From Bradyrhizobium forestalis (GTDB lineage: Bacteria; Pseudomonadota; Alphaproteobacteria; Rhizobiales; Xanthobacteraceae): 64,000 bases of DNA. The stretch lies in NCBI RefSeq assembly GCF_002795245.1, contig NZ_PGVG01000032.1, positions 20,584-84,583 on the forward strand. The letters are read 5' to 3'. The notes beneath the pieces were generated by a model. The model worked only from the letters and a program-made list of their open reading frames with translations, was not told the origin of the DNA and ran no database searches. Below are positions 32,692 through 43,177 of the stretch, one piece after another. A program made the position numbers and the translations under genes. Numbering within the stretch: position 1 is the first letter of the stretch; every line of letters starts with the position of its first letter.

Positions 32692-33915
32692 ATGAGGCGG
32701 GTTGTGGTCACCGGGATGGGCATCGTCTCGTCCATCGGAAACAACACCCAGGAAGTGCTTGCGAGCCTTCACGAGGCGAAGTCGGGCATTTCGCGGGCTG
32801 AGAAATATGCCGAGCTCGGCTTCCGTTCGCAGGTGCAAGGCGCGCCGACGCTCGATCCTGCGACGGTGGTCGACCGCCGCGCGATGCGTTTCCTCGGCCA
32901 GGGTGCGGCGTGGAATCACATCGCGATGGAGCAGGCGATTCAGGACTCCGGTCTATCGCCTGACGAGGTTTCCAATATCCGCACCGGCATCATCATGGGC
33001 TCCGGCGGCCCCTCGGCGCGCACCATCGTCGAAGCCGCCGACATCACCCGCTCCAAGGGACCGAAGCGCGTCGGCCCGTTTGCGGTGCCGAAGGCGATGT
33101 CCTCCACGGCCTCCGCGACGCTTGCGACCTGGTTCAAGATCAAGGGCGTGAACTATTCGATCTCCTCGGCCTGTGCGACGTCGAACCATTGCGTCGGCAA
33201 TGCCTACGAGACCATCCAGATCGGCAAGCAGGACGTCATCTTCGCCGGCGGCTGCGAGGAGCTGGACTGGTCGCTCTCGGTGCTGTTCGACGCCATGGGC
33301 GCGATGTCCTCGAAGTACAACGACACGCCGGCCACGGCCTCGCGTCCCTACGACCTCAATCGCGACGGCTTCGTCATCGCCGGCGGCGCCGGCGTGCTGG
33401 TGCTGGAAGAGCTCGAGCATGCCAAGGCGCGCGGCGCGCGCATTTACGGCGAGATCGTCGGCTACGGCGCGACCTCGGACGGCTACGACATGGTCGCACC
33501 ATCGGGTGAAGGCGCCGAGCGCTGCATGCGCATGGCGATGTCGACGGTGAAGACCAAGGTCGACTACATCAATCCGCACGCGACCTCGACGCCGGCCGGC
33601 GATCCGCCGGAGATCGACGCGCTCCGCAGGGTGTTCGGTAGTGGCGAGAAGTGCCCGCCGATCTCGGCGACCAAGGCGCTGACCGGCCACTCGCTGGGCG
33701 CGACCGGCGTGCAGGAGGCGATCTATTCGCTGCTGATGATGAACAACGGCTTCATCTGCGAGAGCGCGCACATCCAGGAGCTCGATCCGGTGTTCGCCGA
33801 CATGCCGATCGTGCGCAAGCGCATCGACAACGTCAAGATCGGCACCGTGCTGTCGAACTCATTCGGCTTCGGCGGCACCAACGCCACGCTGGTGTTCAGC
33901 CGGCTGGATGCTTGA
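32692..33915 (+). CDS. fabB: Beta-ketoacyl-ACP synthase I
   Basis: FabB elongates cis-3-decenoyl-ACP and other acyl-ACPs, completing the FabA-FabB route to unsaturated fatty acids. The 407-residue thiolase-fold protein carries nucleophile Cys161 in Ser-Ser-Ala-Cys-Ala-Thr-Ser, and the two histidines in Asn-Pro-His-Ala-Thr-Ser-Thr and Thr-Gly-His-Ser-Leu-Gly. The C-terminus has the Gly-Phe-Gly-Gly-Thr-Asn-Ala motif. A palindromic repeat lies between it and fabI. Confidence 0.97.
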   Translation: MRRVVVTGMGIVSSIGNNTQEVLASLHEAKSGISRAEKYAELGFRSQVQGAPTLDPATVVDRRAMRFLGQGAAWNHIAMEQAIQDSGLSPDEVSNIRTGIIMGSGGPSARTIVEAADITRSKGPKRVGPFAVPKAMSSTASATLATWFKIKGVNYSISSACATSNHCVGNAYETIQIGKQDVIFAGGCEELDWSLSVLFDAMGAMSSKYNDTPATASRPYDLNRDGFVIAGGAGVLVLEELEHAKARGARIYGEIVGYGATSDGYDMVAPSGEGAERCMRMAMSTVKTKVDYINPHATSTPAGDPPEIDALRRVFGSGEKCPPISATKALTGHSLGATGVQEAIYSLLMMNNGFICESAHIQELDPVFADMPIVRKRIDNVKIGTVLSNSFGFGGTNATLVFSRLDA

Positions 33916-33927
33916 GCCCCGCACGCT

Positions 33928-34027
33928 GTCATGCCCCGCGAATGCGGGGCATCCAGTACGCCGCGGCTTCTCTATTTATCACGACGGTCTCTGGAATACT
34001 GGATCGCCCGCCTGCGCGGGCGACGAC
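33928..34027. repeat. Palindromic repeat between fabB and fabI
   Basis: Hairpin ATGCCCCGCGAATGCGGGGC at the left end and CGCCCGCCTGCGCGGGCG at the right end, with GTATT/ACTGGAT-like inverted words inward. It is a compact intergenic element of a type that recurs in this genome. Confidence 0.65.
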
Positions 34028-34052
34028 GTCGAAAATAGGAGCGACGGCGGCA

Positions 34053-34853
34053 ATGGAAGGTTTGATGAAAGGCAAGCGCGGCCTGATCATGGGCATCGCC
34101 AATGATCATTCGATCGCCTGGGGCATGGCGAAGACGCTGCACGCCCACGGCGCCGAGCTCGCCTTCACCTTCCAGGGCGAGGCTCTCGGCAAGCGCGTCA
34201 AGCCGCTGGCGGAGCAGCTTGGCGTGGATCTGGTGCTGCCTTGCGACGTCGAGGACATCGCCAGCGTCGATGCCACCTTCGCGGTGCTCCGCGAGAAATG
34301 GGGCCGGCTCGACTTCGTGATCCACGCGATCGGCTTCGCCGACAAGAACGAGCTGAAGGGCCGCTACGCCGACACCAGCCGCGAGAACTTTTCGCGTACC
34401 ATGGTGATCTCCTGCTTCTCGTTCACGGAGGTCGCAAAGCGCGCCGCCGAGCTGATGACGGAGGGCGGCAGCATGATCACGCTGACGTTCGGCGCATCGG
34501 AGCGCGCGATGCCGAATTACAACGTGATGGGCGTGGCCAAGGCGGCGCTGGAAGCCTCCGTGCGCTATCTCGCCGCCGATTTTGGACCGCGCGGCATCCG
34601 CGTCAACGCGATCTCCGCAGGTCCCATCCGCACGCTCGCCGGCTCCGGCATCGGCGAGGCGCGGGCGATGTTCGCCTTCATGCAGAAGCATTCGCCGCTC
34701 CGCCGCGGCGTCACGCTGGACGACCTCGGCGGCTCGGCGCTGTATCTGTTGTCGGATCTCTCCGGCGGCGTGACCGGCGAGATCCATTATGTGGATTCCG
34801 GCTACAACGTCATCCTGATGCCGAGGCCGGACGATTTGAAGGCGCCGGATTAA
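34053..34853 (+). CDS. fabI: Enoyl-ACP reductase (NADH)
   Basis: FabI reduces trans-2-enoyl-ACP in the last step of each fatty-acid elongation round and is the triclosan target. From the ATG at 34053 it has 266 residues; a second ATG at 34065 is possible. The short-chain dehydrogenase fold shows the Gly-Ile-Ala-Asn-Asp-His-Ser-Ile-Ala-Trp nucleotide motif and the catalytic Tyr-x6-Lys as Tyr-Asn-Val-Met-Gly-Val-Ala-Lys. The gene completes the fabA-fabB-fabI set and overlaps the convergent GST gene by four bases. Confidence 0.96.
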   Translation: MEGLMKGKRGLIMGIANDHSIAWGMAKTLHAHGAELAFTFQGEALGKRVKPLAEQLGVDLVLPCDVEDIASVDATFAVLREKWGRLDFVIHAIGFADKNELKGRYADTSRENFSRTMVISCFSFTEVAKRAAELMTEGGSMITLTFGASERAMPNYNVMGVAKAALEASVRYLAADFGPRGIRVNAISAGPIRTLAGSGIGEARAMFAFMQKHSPLRRGVTLDDLGGSALYLLSDLSGGVTGEIHYVDSGYNVILMPRPDDLKAPD

Positions 34854-35446
34854 CCCGCCGCGATCTTCTCCGCGCGCTGGAATGCCGGCCGCGCCATGCA
34901 GCGGGCGAGATAGGCGTCGAAGGCCGGGCGCGACGGCACCATCTTGAACAGGCGTACCGCGAAATTCAGGCCGGAGCCGACGGTGATGTCGGCTGCGGAA
35001 AATTCCTCGCCGAGAATCCATGGCCCCTTCGCGAGCGCAGCCTCCAGCACGTCGAACACCTGCGTGGCGCTGCCCCAGGCCGCGGTCGAGGTCGGGATCT
35101 CGATCTTGGTGAAGATCTGGATGATGGCGGGCTCGATGCAGCCCGGCGAGAAGAACAGCCATTGCAGATAGCGCGCGCGGTGCGGGTCGGACACGGCGGG
35201 CGCCAGCTTGGTCTCGGGGTAGCGGTCGGCGATGTAGGCGCAGATCGCGGCGGCTTCGCCGAGCGCGGCATCGCCGTCGGTCAGCGCCGGCACCTTGCCC
35301 ATCGGATTGATCTTCAGATAGTCCGGCGCCTTCTGCGCTCCGGTCGAAATGTCGGTCAGCACGCGCTCATAGGGCAGGCCGCTCTCTTCCATCAGCCAGA
35401 GCGTCGTGAACGAGCGCGAGCGGGGCGACCAATAGAGCTTGATCAT
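34850..35446 (-). CDS. Glutathione S-transferase family protein
   Basis: A 198-residue protein with the thioredoxin-like N-terminal domain (Lys-Leu-Tyr-Trp-Ser-Pro-Arg-Ser, with Ser as likely glutathione-contacting residue), the cis-proline Gly-Lys-Val-Pro-Ala-Leu and the Glu-Ala-Ala-Ala-Ile glutathione gamma-glutamyl motif. The helical C-terminal domain has the Ser-Ala-Ala-Asp-Ile-Thr N-capping box. The substrate is not predictable from sequence. It converges on fabI with a four-base overlap of stops. Confidence 0.88.
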   Translation of the reverse strand: MIKLYWSPRSRSFTTLWLMEESGLPYERVLTDISTGAQKAPDYLKINPMGKVPALTDGDAALGEAAAICAYIADRYPETKLAPAVSDPHRARYLQWLFFSPGCIEPAIIQIFTKIEIPTSTAAWGSATQVFDVLEAALAKGPWILGEEFSAADITVGSGLNFAVRLFKMVPSRPAFDAYLARCMARPAFQRAEKIAAG

Positions 35447-35548
35447 GGCACGGTCCTTTTCATCGGCACGAAGTGAGCCAGGGCGGATTCATGACGCCTC
35501 TGCATTGAAGCCGCAATGCACGACGATACAGATAACCCCGACTTCGGC

Positions 35549-36388
35549 TCAGTCTTCCTTGAGATAGCCGGACAGGCCCCGGTCGAGCCTGTCTGCGACG
35601 AGTGCCCGCGTTCTCTCGCGCAGCGCCGCGTTGGCCGAAGCTGCCGCGGGTGGATCAGGGAATAGCGAGTTGTCGAGCTTGGTGAGCGGGTCTTCGGTCA
35701 GCCGCATACTCGCCGCGAAGTTCGCGCCGAAATTCACAAAGGGGCGCTTGATCTCCTCGTAACTCCGGCCGTCGATCAGCGTGATCGCAATATTGGCGAA
35801 AAGATGCGAGTGACGGAGCAGGCTGCCGAGACCCTGATTATAAGTTCCGATGCCGTTTAGAGTCATGTGCGTGTTCGGCAGCTCCGCCTTGAACGTGGTT
35901 GCGACGAGATAGCGATCGCAGTTCGCGTTGGTGGTGAAGCTCCGCACAACGGTTGGCAGACGCTCTCCGGGATCCCGGATAAGAATCGTTTTCGGATTGT
36001 AGAAGGGCTCGAAGACGCCTTTGGGATAGGGGATCCGGCGCACCGTCGGATCGTTGCCCGTTGCCGCGCGCACGCGCGCAAAGACGAGATCATCCAGTCC
36101 CCAATCGATCGGGACCTCGTTCACCTCATTCTCGAAAATCGTGAGGCCAAATTTCTGCACGGAGTAGCGGTCTCCGATCACAGAGATCACGCCAAGCCGA
36201 CACGGACCGCTCTCGACCGCGACCGGCTGCTTCGCAACTGGCTTGGCCTTCGGCGCCGCCCTCTTGGCAGCCGGTTTTGCCTGTGGTGCGGCCTGAGCAG
36301 GGGACGCGGTAGTTGCGGGCGGCGTTTGCGCCGCAGCTGAAGCCAGGAAGGACAGCAGGACGAGCACCAAAGCAGAAAATCGAAACAT
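35549..36388 (-). CDS. Secreted protein of unknown function
   Basis: I do not recognise this 279-residue protein. It has a clear signal peptide (Phe-Arg-Phe-Ser-Ala-Leu-Val-Leu then Ala-Ser-Ala-Ala-Ala, cut near residue 20), then an Ala/Pro/Lys-rich low-complexity linker to about residue 55, then a globular domain with two cysteines (in Gly-Pro-Cys-Arg-Leu and Ala-Asn-Cys-Asp-Arg) that could form a disulphide. A Gly-Val-Ile-Ser-Val-Ile-Gly-Asp-Arg-Tyr start and a Phe-Ala-Asn-Ile-Ala-Ile-Thr strand suggest a beta-rich fold. It stands alone between the GST and GNAT genes. Confidence 0.7.
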   Translation of the reverse strand: MFRFSALVLVLLSFLASAAAQTPPATTASPAQAAPQAKPAAKRAAPKAKPVAKQPVAVESGPCRLGVISVIGDRYSVQKFGLTIFENEVNEVPIDWGLDDLVFARVRAATGNDPTVRRIPYPKGVFEPFYNPKTILIRDPGERLPTVVRSFTTNANCDRYLVATTFKAELPNTHMTLNGIGTYNQGLGSLLRHSHLFANIAITLIDGRSYEEIKRPFVNFGANFAASMRLTEDPLTKLDNSLFPDPPAAASANAALRERTRALVADRLDRGLSGYLKED

Positions 36389-36479
36389 GGATTCCAGGAG
36401 ATTGGCGGCAGGAGGTCATCGGATATGCCACACTAAGGTGGGATCGTGACAACCGCAAGCTGCAGCCTGAGGTCGATGT

Positions 36480-36944
36480 CTATGCGCCGGGCCGCTGCCG
36501 TCTCCACCGGTAATACTTCATCACGAACCCGTTCGACGGCTCGATCTCCTCCTTCTCGAGCACAAAGCCCTCGCGTTCGTACCAGCGCCAGGCCTTTTCG
36601 TTCTCGCGGACGCAGCGCAGGCAGATTTCATCGGGCAGCTGCGTGCGGGTGAAGGTGAGCAGCCGCCGGCCGAGCGATTGGCCCTGATAGGCGGGCGCGA
36701 CGAAGAGCATGTCGAGATAGAGCTTTGGCAGATGCAGCGCGAGCATCGCGGCGATGGTGCCGTTGTCGTCGGCGACGAACAGGCTCCAGCCGTTCTCGAT
36801 CTCGCGCCTGATGCGCGCACGCAAATTGGCGAGGAGGAAGTCGCTCGCCTCGGCAAGCCCGGTCGAGACCCAGCTCTCCATCCAGACACGGCCGATCTCG
36901 TCATGCTCCTCGGCGCGGGCGGGGCGGATGATCGGATGTGGCAT
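36480..36944 (-). CDS. GNAT-family N-acetyltransferase
   Basis: A 154-residue acetyltransferase. The acetyl-CoA loop is seen as Pro-Ala-Tyr-Gln-Gly-Gln-Ser-Leu-Gly-Arg-Arg-Leu-Leu, and the C-terminal half has Glu-Asn-Glu-Lys-Ala-Trp-Arg-Trp-Tyr-Glu-Arg-Glu-Gly-Phe, typical of the family. The start lies seven bases after the oxyR stop on the same strand, so it is probably cotranscribed with oxyR. The substrate is unknown. Confidence 0.85.
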   Translation of the reverse strand: MPHPIIRPARAEEHDEIGRVWMESWVSTGLAEASDFLLANLRARIRREIENGWSLFVADDNGTIAAMLALHLPKLYLDMLFVAPAYQGQSLGRRLLTFTRTQLPDEICLRCVRENEKAWRWYEREGFVLEKEEIEPSNGFVMKYYRWRRQRPGA

Positions 36945-36951
36945 GCGCCGC

Positions 36952-37878
36952 TCAAGCCCGCTGGCTGCGCACGGATTGCCGCGCGCGCACCTTGCCGGCC
37001 GACAGGCACACCACCTCGGAAATCTGCAGCAGCTGCCGCGCCAGCGGGCTGGTCTTGCGCCAGACCATGCCGATGGTGCGCGACGGCTCGGGGTCGCGGA
37101 AGCGCGCTAGCGAGACCGAGGCCGATCGCGTCTCGACCGGCACCGCCATTTCCGGGATCAAGGTGACACCTATGCCGGCGCTGACCATCTGCACCAGGGT
37201 CGAGAGCGAATTGGCGTCCAGCATCTCGCGTGGCGGCGCCGATTGCATGTTGCAGAAGGAGAGCGCCTGGTCGCGGAAGCAATGCCCCTCCTCGAGCAGC
37301 AGAAGCCGCATCTCGCGCATCATCTCGCGCGAGGGCACCGGCGTGCCTTCATCCGCGCCGGGTCGCACCAGCAAGAATTTCTCCTCGAACAGGGCGACCT
37401 CGGTGAGCGAGGGTTCGGACACCGGCAACGCCACGATGGCGGTGTCGAGCCGTCCCTCCACCAGCTCCTGGATCAGCCGCGGCGTCATGGTCTCGCGCAC
37501 GCGGATGTCGAGCTCCGGATGCATGCGCGTGAGGTTCTTGGTGATCTTGGGCAGCAGGTAAGGTGCGATGGTCGGGATCATGCCGATGCGCAGGCGGCCG
37601 GCAAAGCGGTCCTGCGAGGCGCGGGCGAAATCGCCGAGCTCGTCGACCGAGCGCAGGATATCGCGGACGCGTTGGGCGAGCTCCTCGCCGAACCGGGTCA
37701 GCGCGACCTGGCGGGCGCTGCGCTCCAGCAGCAGGCCGCCGAGCGTCTCCTCCAGCTCCTTGATCTGCATCGACAGGGCCGGTTGGGAGATCGAGCAGGA
37801 CTCAGCCGCACGGCCGAAATGGCCGTGGCGCGCCAGCGCGTCGAAATACCGGAGCTGGCGCAGCGTCAGATTTATCAT
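36952..37878 (-). CDS. oxyR: Hydrogen peroxide sensor OxyR
   Basis: OxyR is a LysR-type activator that senses peroxide through a reversible disulphide. The 308-residue protein has the N-terminal helix-turn-helix (Ala-Ala-Glu-Ser-Cys-Ser-Ile-Ser-Gln-Pro-Ala-Leu-Ser) and both redox cysteines, Cys200 and Cys209, in Gly-His-Cys-Phe-Arg-Asp-Gln-Ala-Leu-Ser-Phe-Cys, the same spacing as E. coli Cys199 and Cys208. It is divergent from katG, its usual target, across a 114-bp gap. Confidence 0.95.
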   Translation of the reverse strand: MINLTLRQLRYFDALARHGHFGRAAESCSISQPALSMQIKELEETLGGLLLERSARQVALTRFGEELAQRVRDILRSVDELGDFARASQDRFAGRLRIGMIPTIAPYLLPKITKNLTRMHPELDIRVRETMTPRLIQELVEGRLDTAIVALPVSEPSLTEVALFEEKFLLVRPGADEGTPVPSREMMREMRLLLLEEGHCFRDQALSFCNMQSAPPREMLDANSLSTLVQMVSAGIGVTLIPEMAVPVETRSASVSLARFRDPEPSRTIGMVWRKTSPLARQLLQISEVVCLSAGKVRARQSVRSQRA

Positions 37879-37992
37879 AAGAAAATCCTATCGCAGCGAT
37901 CATTAAAGTCAACTTCCCCTGATAGGAGGCGCCGCTTAGAGTGGTTCTACCTGGTCAAAGGCGCCGTCGGACGGCCACCAGAGGAGGTAATC
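37879..37992. promoter_or_regulatory. oxyR-katG intergenic region, candidate OxyR site
   Basis: The gap contains an outer dyad CCTATC (37887-37892) and GATAGG (37921-37926), and an inner dyad ATCG-CAG-CGAT at 37890-37900. OxyR contacts spaced ATAG/CTAT words, so these are reasonable half-sites. The katG ribosome site GGAGG lies within GAGGAGGTAA at 37981-37990. Confidence 0.5.
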
Positions 37993-40161
37993 ATGGACGA
38001 CACTTCGAAGTGCCCGTTTTCGGGCGGAAAACCCACGCGCGTGAACCGCGACTGGTGGCCAACCCAGCTCAGCATCGAGATGCTGCACAAGAATTCCGAC
38101 CTGTCCGACCCGATGGGCAAGGAGTTCGACTACGCCAAGGAATTCAAGTCGCTCGACCTGAACGCGGTCATAAAGGACCTGACCGCCCTGATGACGGACT
38201 CGCAGGAATGGTGGCCCGCCGATTTCGGCCACTATGGCGGCCTCATGATCCGCATGGCCTGGCACAGCGCGGGCACCTACCGCATCACCGACGGCCGCGG
38301 CGGCGCCGGCGCCGGTCAGCAGCGCTTCGCGCCGCTCAACAGCTGGCCCGACAACGCCAACCTCGATAAGGCGCGCCGTCTGCTGTGGCCGATCAAGCAG
38401 AAATACGGCCGCAAGCTTTCCTGGGCCGATCTGATGGTGCTCGCCGGCAATGTCGCGCTGGAATCGATGGGCTTCAAGACCTTCGGTTTCGCCGGTGGCC
38501 GCGCCGACGTCTGGGAGCCGGAAGAGCTCTATTGGGGTCCGGAAGGCACTTGGCTCGGCGATGAGCGCTACAGCGGCGAACGCCAGCTCGCCGAGCCGCT
38601 CGGCGCGGTGCAGATGGGCCTCATCTACGTCAACCCGGAAGGTCCGAACGGCAAGCCGGATCCGCTCGCCGCGGCCAAGGACATCCGCGAGACGTTTGCC
38701 CGCATGGCGATGAACGACGAAGAGACCGTTGCGCTGATCGCCGGCGGCCACACTTTCGGTAAGACCCATGGCGCGGGCGATCCCTCGCTGGTCGGACCGG
38801 AGCCGGAAGCGGGCGCACTCGAGGATCAGGGCCTCGGCTGGAAGAGCAAGCACGCGTCGGGCATCGCCGGAGATTCCATCACCAGCGGCCTCGAGGTGAC
38901 GTGGACGACGACGCCGACGAAGTGGAGCAACAACTTCTTCGAGAACCTGTTCAAGTACGAATGGGAGCTGACCAAGAGCCCGGGCGGCGCGAACCAGTGG
39001 ACGGCCAAGGGTGCCGAGGCCATCATTCCTGACGCCTTCGACAAGTCGAAGAAGCATCGGCCGACCATGCTGACGACCGACCTCTCGCTGCGCTTCGATC
39101 CCGCCTATGAGAAGATCTCGCGGCGCTTCCTGGAGAACCCGGATCAGCTCGCGGACGCCTTCGCCCGCGCCTGGTTCAAGCTCACCCATCGCGACATGGG
39201 CCCGATCCAGCGCTATCTCGGCCCGCTGGTGCCGAAGGAGACGCTGATCTGGCAGGATCCGATTCCGGCCGTGAATCACGAGCTGGTCAGCGATCAGGAC
39301 ATCGCGGCGCTGAAGACCAAGATCCTGGCTTCGGGTCTGTCGGTGTCGGAGCTGGTCTCGACCGCCTGGGCGTCGGCCTCGACGTTCCGCGGCTCGGACA
39401 AGCGCGGCGGCGCCAATGGCGCGCGCATCCGCCTTGCTCCGCAGAAGGACTGGGAGGTGAACCAGCCGGCTCAGCTCGCCAAGGTGCTCGGCAAGCTCGA
39501 AGCGATCCAGAAGGACTTCAACGCGTCATCCGGCGCGAAGAAGGTCTCGCTCGCGGACCTCATCGTGCTCGGCGGCACCGCCGCGGTCGAGAAGGCCGCC
39601 AAGGATGCTGGCGTCGACGTCAAGGTCGGCTTCACGCCGGGCCGCATGGACGCCTCGCAGGAGCAGACGGATGCGGCCTCGTTCGCACCGCTGGAGCCGC
39701 GCGCCGATGGTTTCCGCAATTATGTCGGCAAGCGGCAGCAGTTCCTGCAGCAGGAAGAAGCCCTGGTCGATCGCGCGCAGCTGCTCAAGCTCACCGGGCC
39801 CGAACTGACCGTGCTGGTCGGCGGCCTGCGTGTGCTCGGCGCCAACGCGAACGGCTCGAAGCACGGCGTGCTCACGACCAAGGTGGGAACGCTGAGCAAC
39901 GACTTCTTCGTCAATCTGCTCGACATGAGCGCGCAGTGGACGCCGGTCGCTGACGGCACCTACGAGGCACGCGACCGCAAGACCAATGCGGTGAAGTGGA
40001 CCGGCACCCGCGCCGATCTCATCTTCGGCGCACACTCGCAGCTCCGCGCCTTCGCCGAGGTCTATGCGACCTCGGACTCCAAGGAGAAGTTCGTCAAGGA
40101 TTTTGCCAAGGCCTGGACCAAGGTGATGAACCTCGACCGCTACGACATCGCGGCCTCCTGA
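37993..40161 (+). CDS. katG: Catalase-peroxidase
   Basis: KatG removes hydrogen peroxide by catalase and peroxidase reactions. The ATG at 37993 has a strong GGAGG upstream; the frame is open from 37243 but that part is antisense to oxyR. The 722-residue protein has the distal pocket Arg87-Met-Ala-Trp90-His91 and the proximal haem ligand in Gly-Gly-His-Thr-Phe-Gly-Lys-Thr-His. The Tyr of the Met-Tyr-Trp adduct lies in Tyr-Val-Asn-Pro-Glu-Gly. The second, degenerate domain is present as usual. Confidence 0.97.
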   Translation: MDDTSKCPFSGGKPTRVNRDWWPTQLSIEMLHKNSDLSDPMGKEFDYAKEFKSLDLNAVIKDLTALMTDSQEWWPADFGHYGGLMIRMAWHSAGTYRITDGRGGAGAGQQRFAPLNSWPDNANLDKARRLLWPIKQKYGRKLSWADLMVLAGNVALESMGFKTFGFAGGRADVWEPEELYWGPEGTWLGDERYSGERQLAEPLGAVQMGLIYVNPEGPNGKPDPLAAAKDIRETFARMAMNDEETVALIAGGHTFGKTHGAGDPSLVGPEPEAGALEDQGLGWKSKHASGIAGDSITSGLEVTWTTTPTKWSNNFFENLFKYEWELTKSPGGANQWTAKGAEAIIPDAFDKSKKHRPTMLTTDLSLRFDPAYEKISRRFLENPDQLADAFARAWFKLTHRDMGPIQRYLGPLVPKETLIWQDPIPAVNHELVSDQDIAALKTKILASGLSVSELVSTAWASASTFRGSDKRGGANGARIRLAPQKDWEVNQPAQLAKVLGKLEAIQKDFNASSGAKKVSLADLIVLGGTAAVEKAAKDAGVDVKVGFTPGRMDASQEQTDAASFAPLEPRADGFRNYVGKRQQFLQQEEALVDRAQLLKLTGPELTVLVGGLRVLGANANGSKHGVLTTKVGTLSNDFFVNLLDMSAQWTPVADGTYEARDRKTNAVKWTGTRADLIFGAHSQLRAFAEVYATSDSKEKFVKDFAKAWTKVMNLDRYDIAAS

Positions 40162-40176
40162 GGCGGTGTTGCTCCA

Positions 40177-40284
40177 CCTCTCCCGCGTGCGGGAGAGGTG
40201 GAGCGCGCAGCGATCCGGGTGAGGGCTTTCTCCTCTTGGGGGTTCTTCGTCGCCGAGGCCCCCTCTCCCGCAAGCGGGAGAGGG
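40177..40284. repeat. Family A palindromic units after katG
   Basis: A unit at 40177-40225 has CCTCTCCC/GGGAGAGG arms followed by GGAGCGCGCAGCGAT and CCGGGTGAGGG, the same plan as the repeats that bound the DUF559 cassette at 2101-2551. A second hairpin CCCTCTCCCG/CGGGAGAGGG lies at 40261-40284. No gene lies between them. Confidence 0.75.
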
Positions 40285-40320
40285 AGCGCATATCGCCCGG
40301 AGCGAGCGTAAGCCACAAAC

Positions 40321-40355
40321 AAAAAGGGCGGCCTTTCGGCCGCCCTTTCGTTTTT
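40321..40355. terminator. Bidirectional terminator between katG and pnp
   Basis: GGGCGGCC and GGCCGCCC form a perfect 8-bp stem with a TTTC loop at 40326-40345, flanked by AAAAA on the left and a T-run on the right. It can terminate both convergent transcripts. Confidence 0.88.
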
Positions 40356-40373
40356 CTGGATCGTCGCGAGACC

Positions 40374-42536
<2,163 letters not shown>

Positions 42537-42586
42537 AGAGGTCTTCTTTCATGGGTTCTCGAAAGAAGGGACGGCTCTCGAAAAAC

Positions 42587-42660
42587 AAAAACCATGCGCA
42601 AGATTGCGGGGCGCTGATCGGAGCGGATGATCAGCGTCCTGCGATCCTGCCATGGTTTTT
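42587..42660 (-). promoter_or_regulatory. Long hairpin in the pnp leader
   Basis: The outer stem is AAAAACCATG/CATGGTTTTT (10 perfect pairs). An inner stem pairs 42602-42619 with 42629-42646 (15 of 18 pairs in the pnp sense) around a 9-base loop. On the pnp strand the 3' side runs into TTTTTGTTTTT. It lies 51-124 bases before the pnp start, in the position of the E. coli RNase III-cleaved autoregulatory hairpin. The rest of the 42537-42905 gap holds the rpsO terminator and nothing else I can call. Confidence 0.7.
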
Positions 42661-42874
42661 GGATGTCGGATGGCGTCCATCCTTTCGGGTCATACGGGCG
42701 CCTTGCCCGTTGTGCCCAGCCGCCGGATTGCTGCTGGACTGTCAGTCGGCACGAACGCGAACACCGAACCGCGGTCTTCGCTCTTCATGCCTCGGGTGTG
42801 AATCGTTGTTGGCTCGCACCCGACGCGCACGCAGCCTCGACCAAAAACCTTTAAGTTCGTTCGAAACCACGCGC

Positions 42875-42899
42875 AAAAACGCGCGCCAGTGGCGCGCGC
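42875..42899 (-). terminator. Terminator after rpsO
   Basis: CGCGCGCC and GGCGCGCG form a perfect 8-bp stem around AGT at 42880-42898; on the rpsO strand it is followed by TTTTT. It begins 8 bases after the rpsO stop and should separate much of the upstream cluster from pnp. Confidence 0.85.
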
Positions 42900-42905
42900 A
42901 GGAAC

Positions 42906-43175
42906 TTAGCGACGAATGTTGTGCTTCTCGAGCAGTGCCTTGTACCGCGCCTCGTCTTTCTTCTTGAGATAGTCGAGGAGCGAGCGGCGGGTGGAGACCA
43001 GCTTCAAGAGGCCGCGACGCGAATGGTTGTCCTTCACGTGGGTCTTGAAATGGTTGGTGAGGTTGTTGATGCGTTCCGACAGGATCGCGACCTGAACCTC
43101 GGGCGAGCCGGTGTCGCCGGCCTTGGTGGCATTCGTCTTGATGACTTCCGCTTTGCGTTCTGCGGCAATCGACAT
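42906..43175 (-). CDS. rpsO: 30S ribosomal protein S15
   Basis: S15 binds 16S rRNA early in assembly of the 30S platform and bridges to the 50S subunit. The ATG at 43175 gives 89 residues, the standard length, with the helical His-x4-Lys-Asp-Asn-His-Ser-Arg-Arg-Gly-Leu rRNA-binding motif. A TTG two codons upstream is not needed. The start lies two bases past the truB stop. The truB-rpsO-pnp order is conserved in most proteobacteria. Confidence 0.97.
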   Translation of the reverse strand: MSIAAERKAEVIKTNATKAGDTGSPEVQVAILSERINNLTNHFKTHVKDNHSRRGLLKLVSTRRSLLDYLKKKDEARYKALLEKHNIRR

Positions 43176-43177
43176 CG

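Noticed and set aside
37243..37992. The katG frame being open 750 bp upstream, suggesting a fusion
   Set aside because: The upstream part is antisense to oxyR and lacks any domain; the ATG at 37993 has a strong ribosome site and the normal KatG N-terminus.
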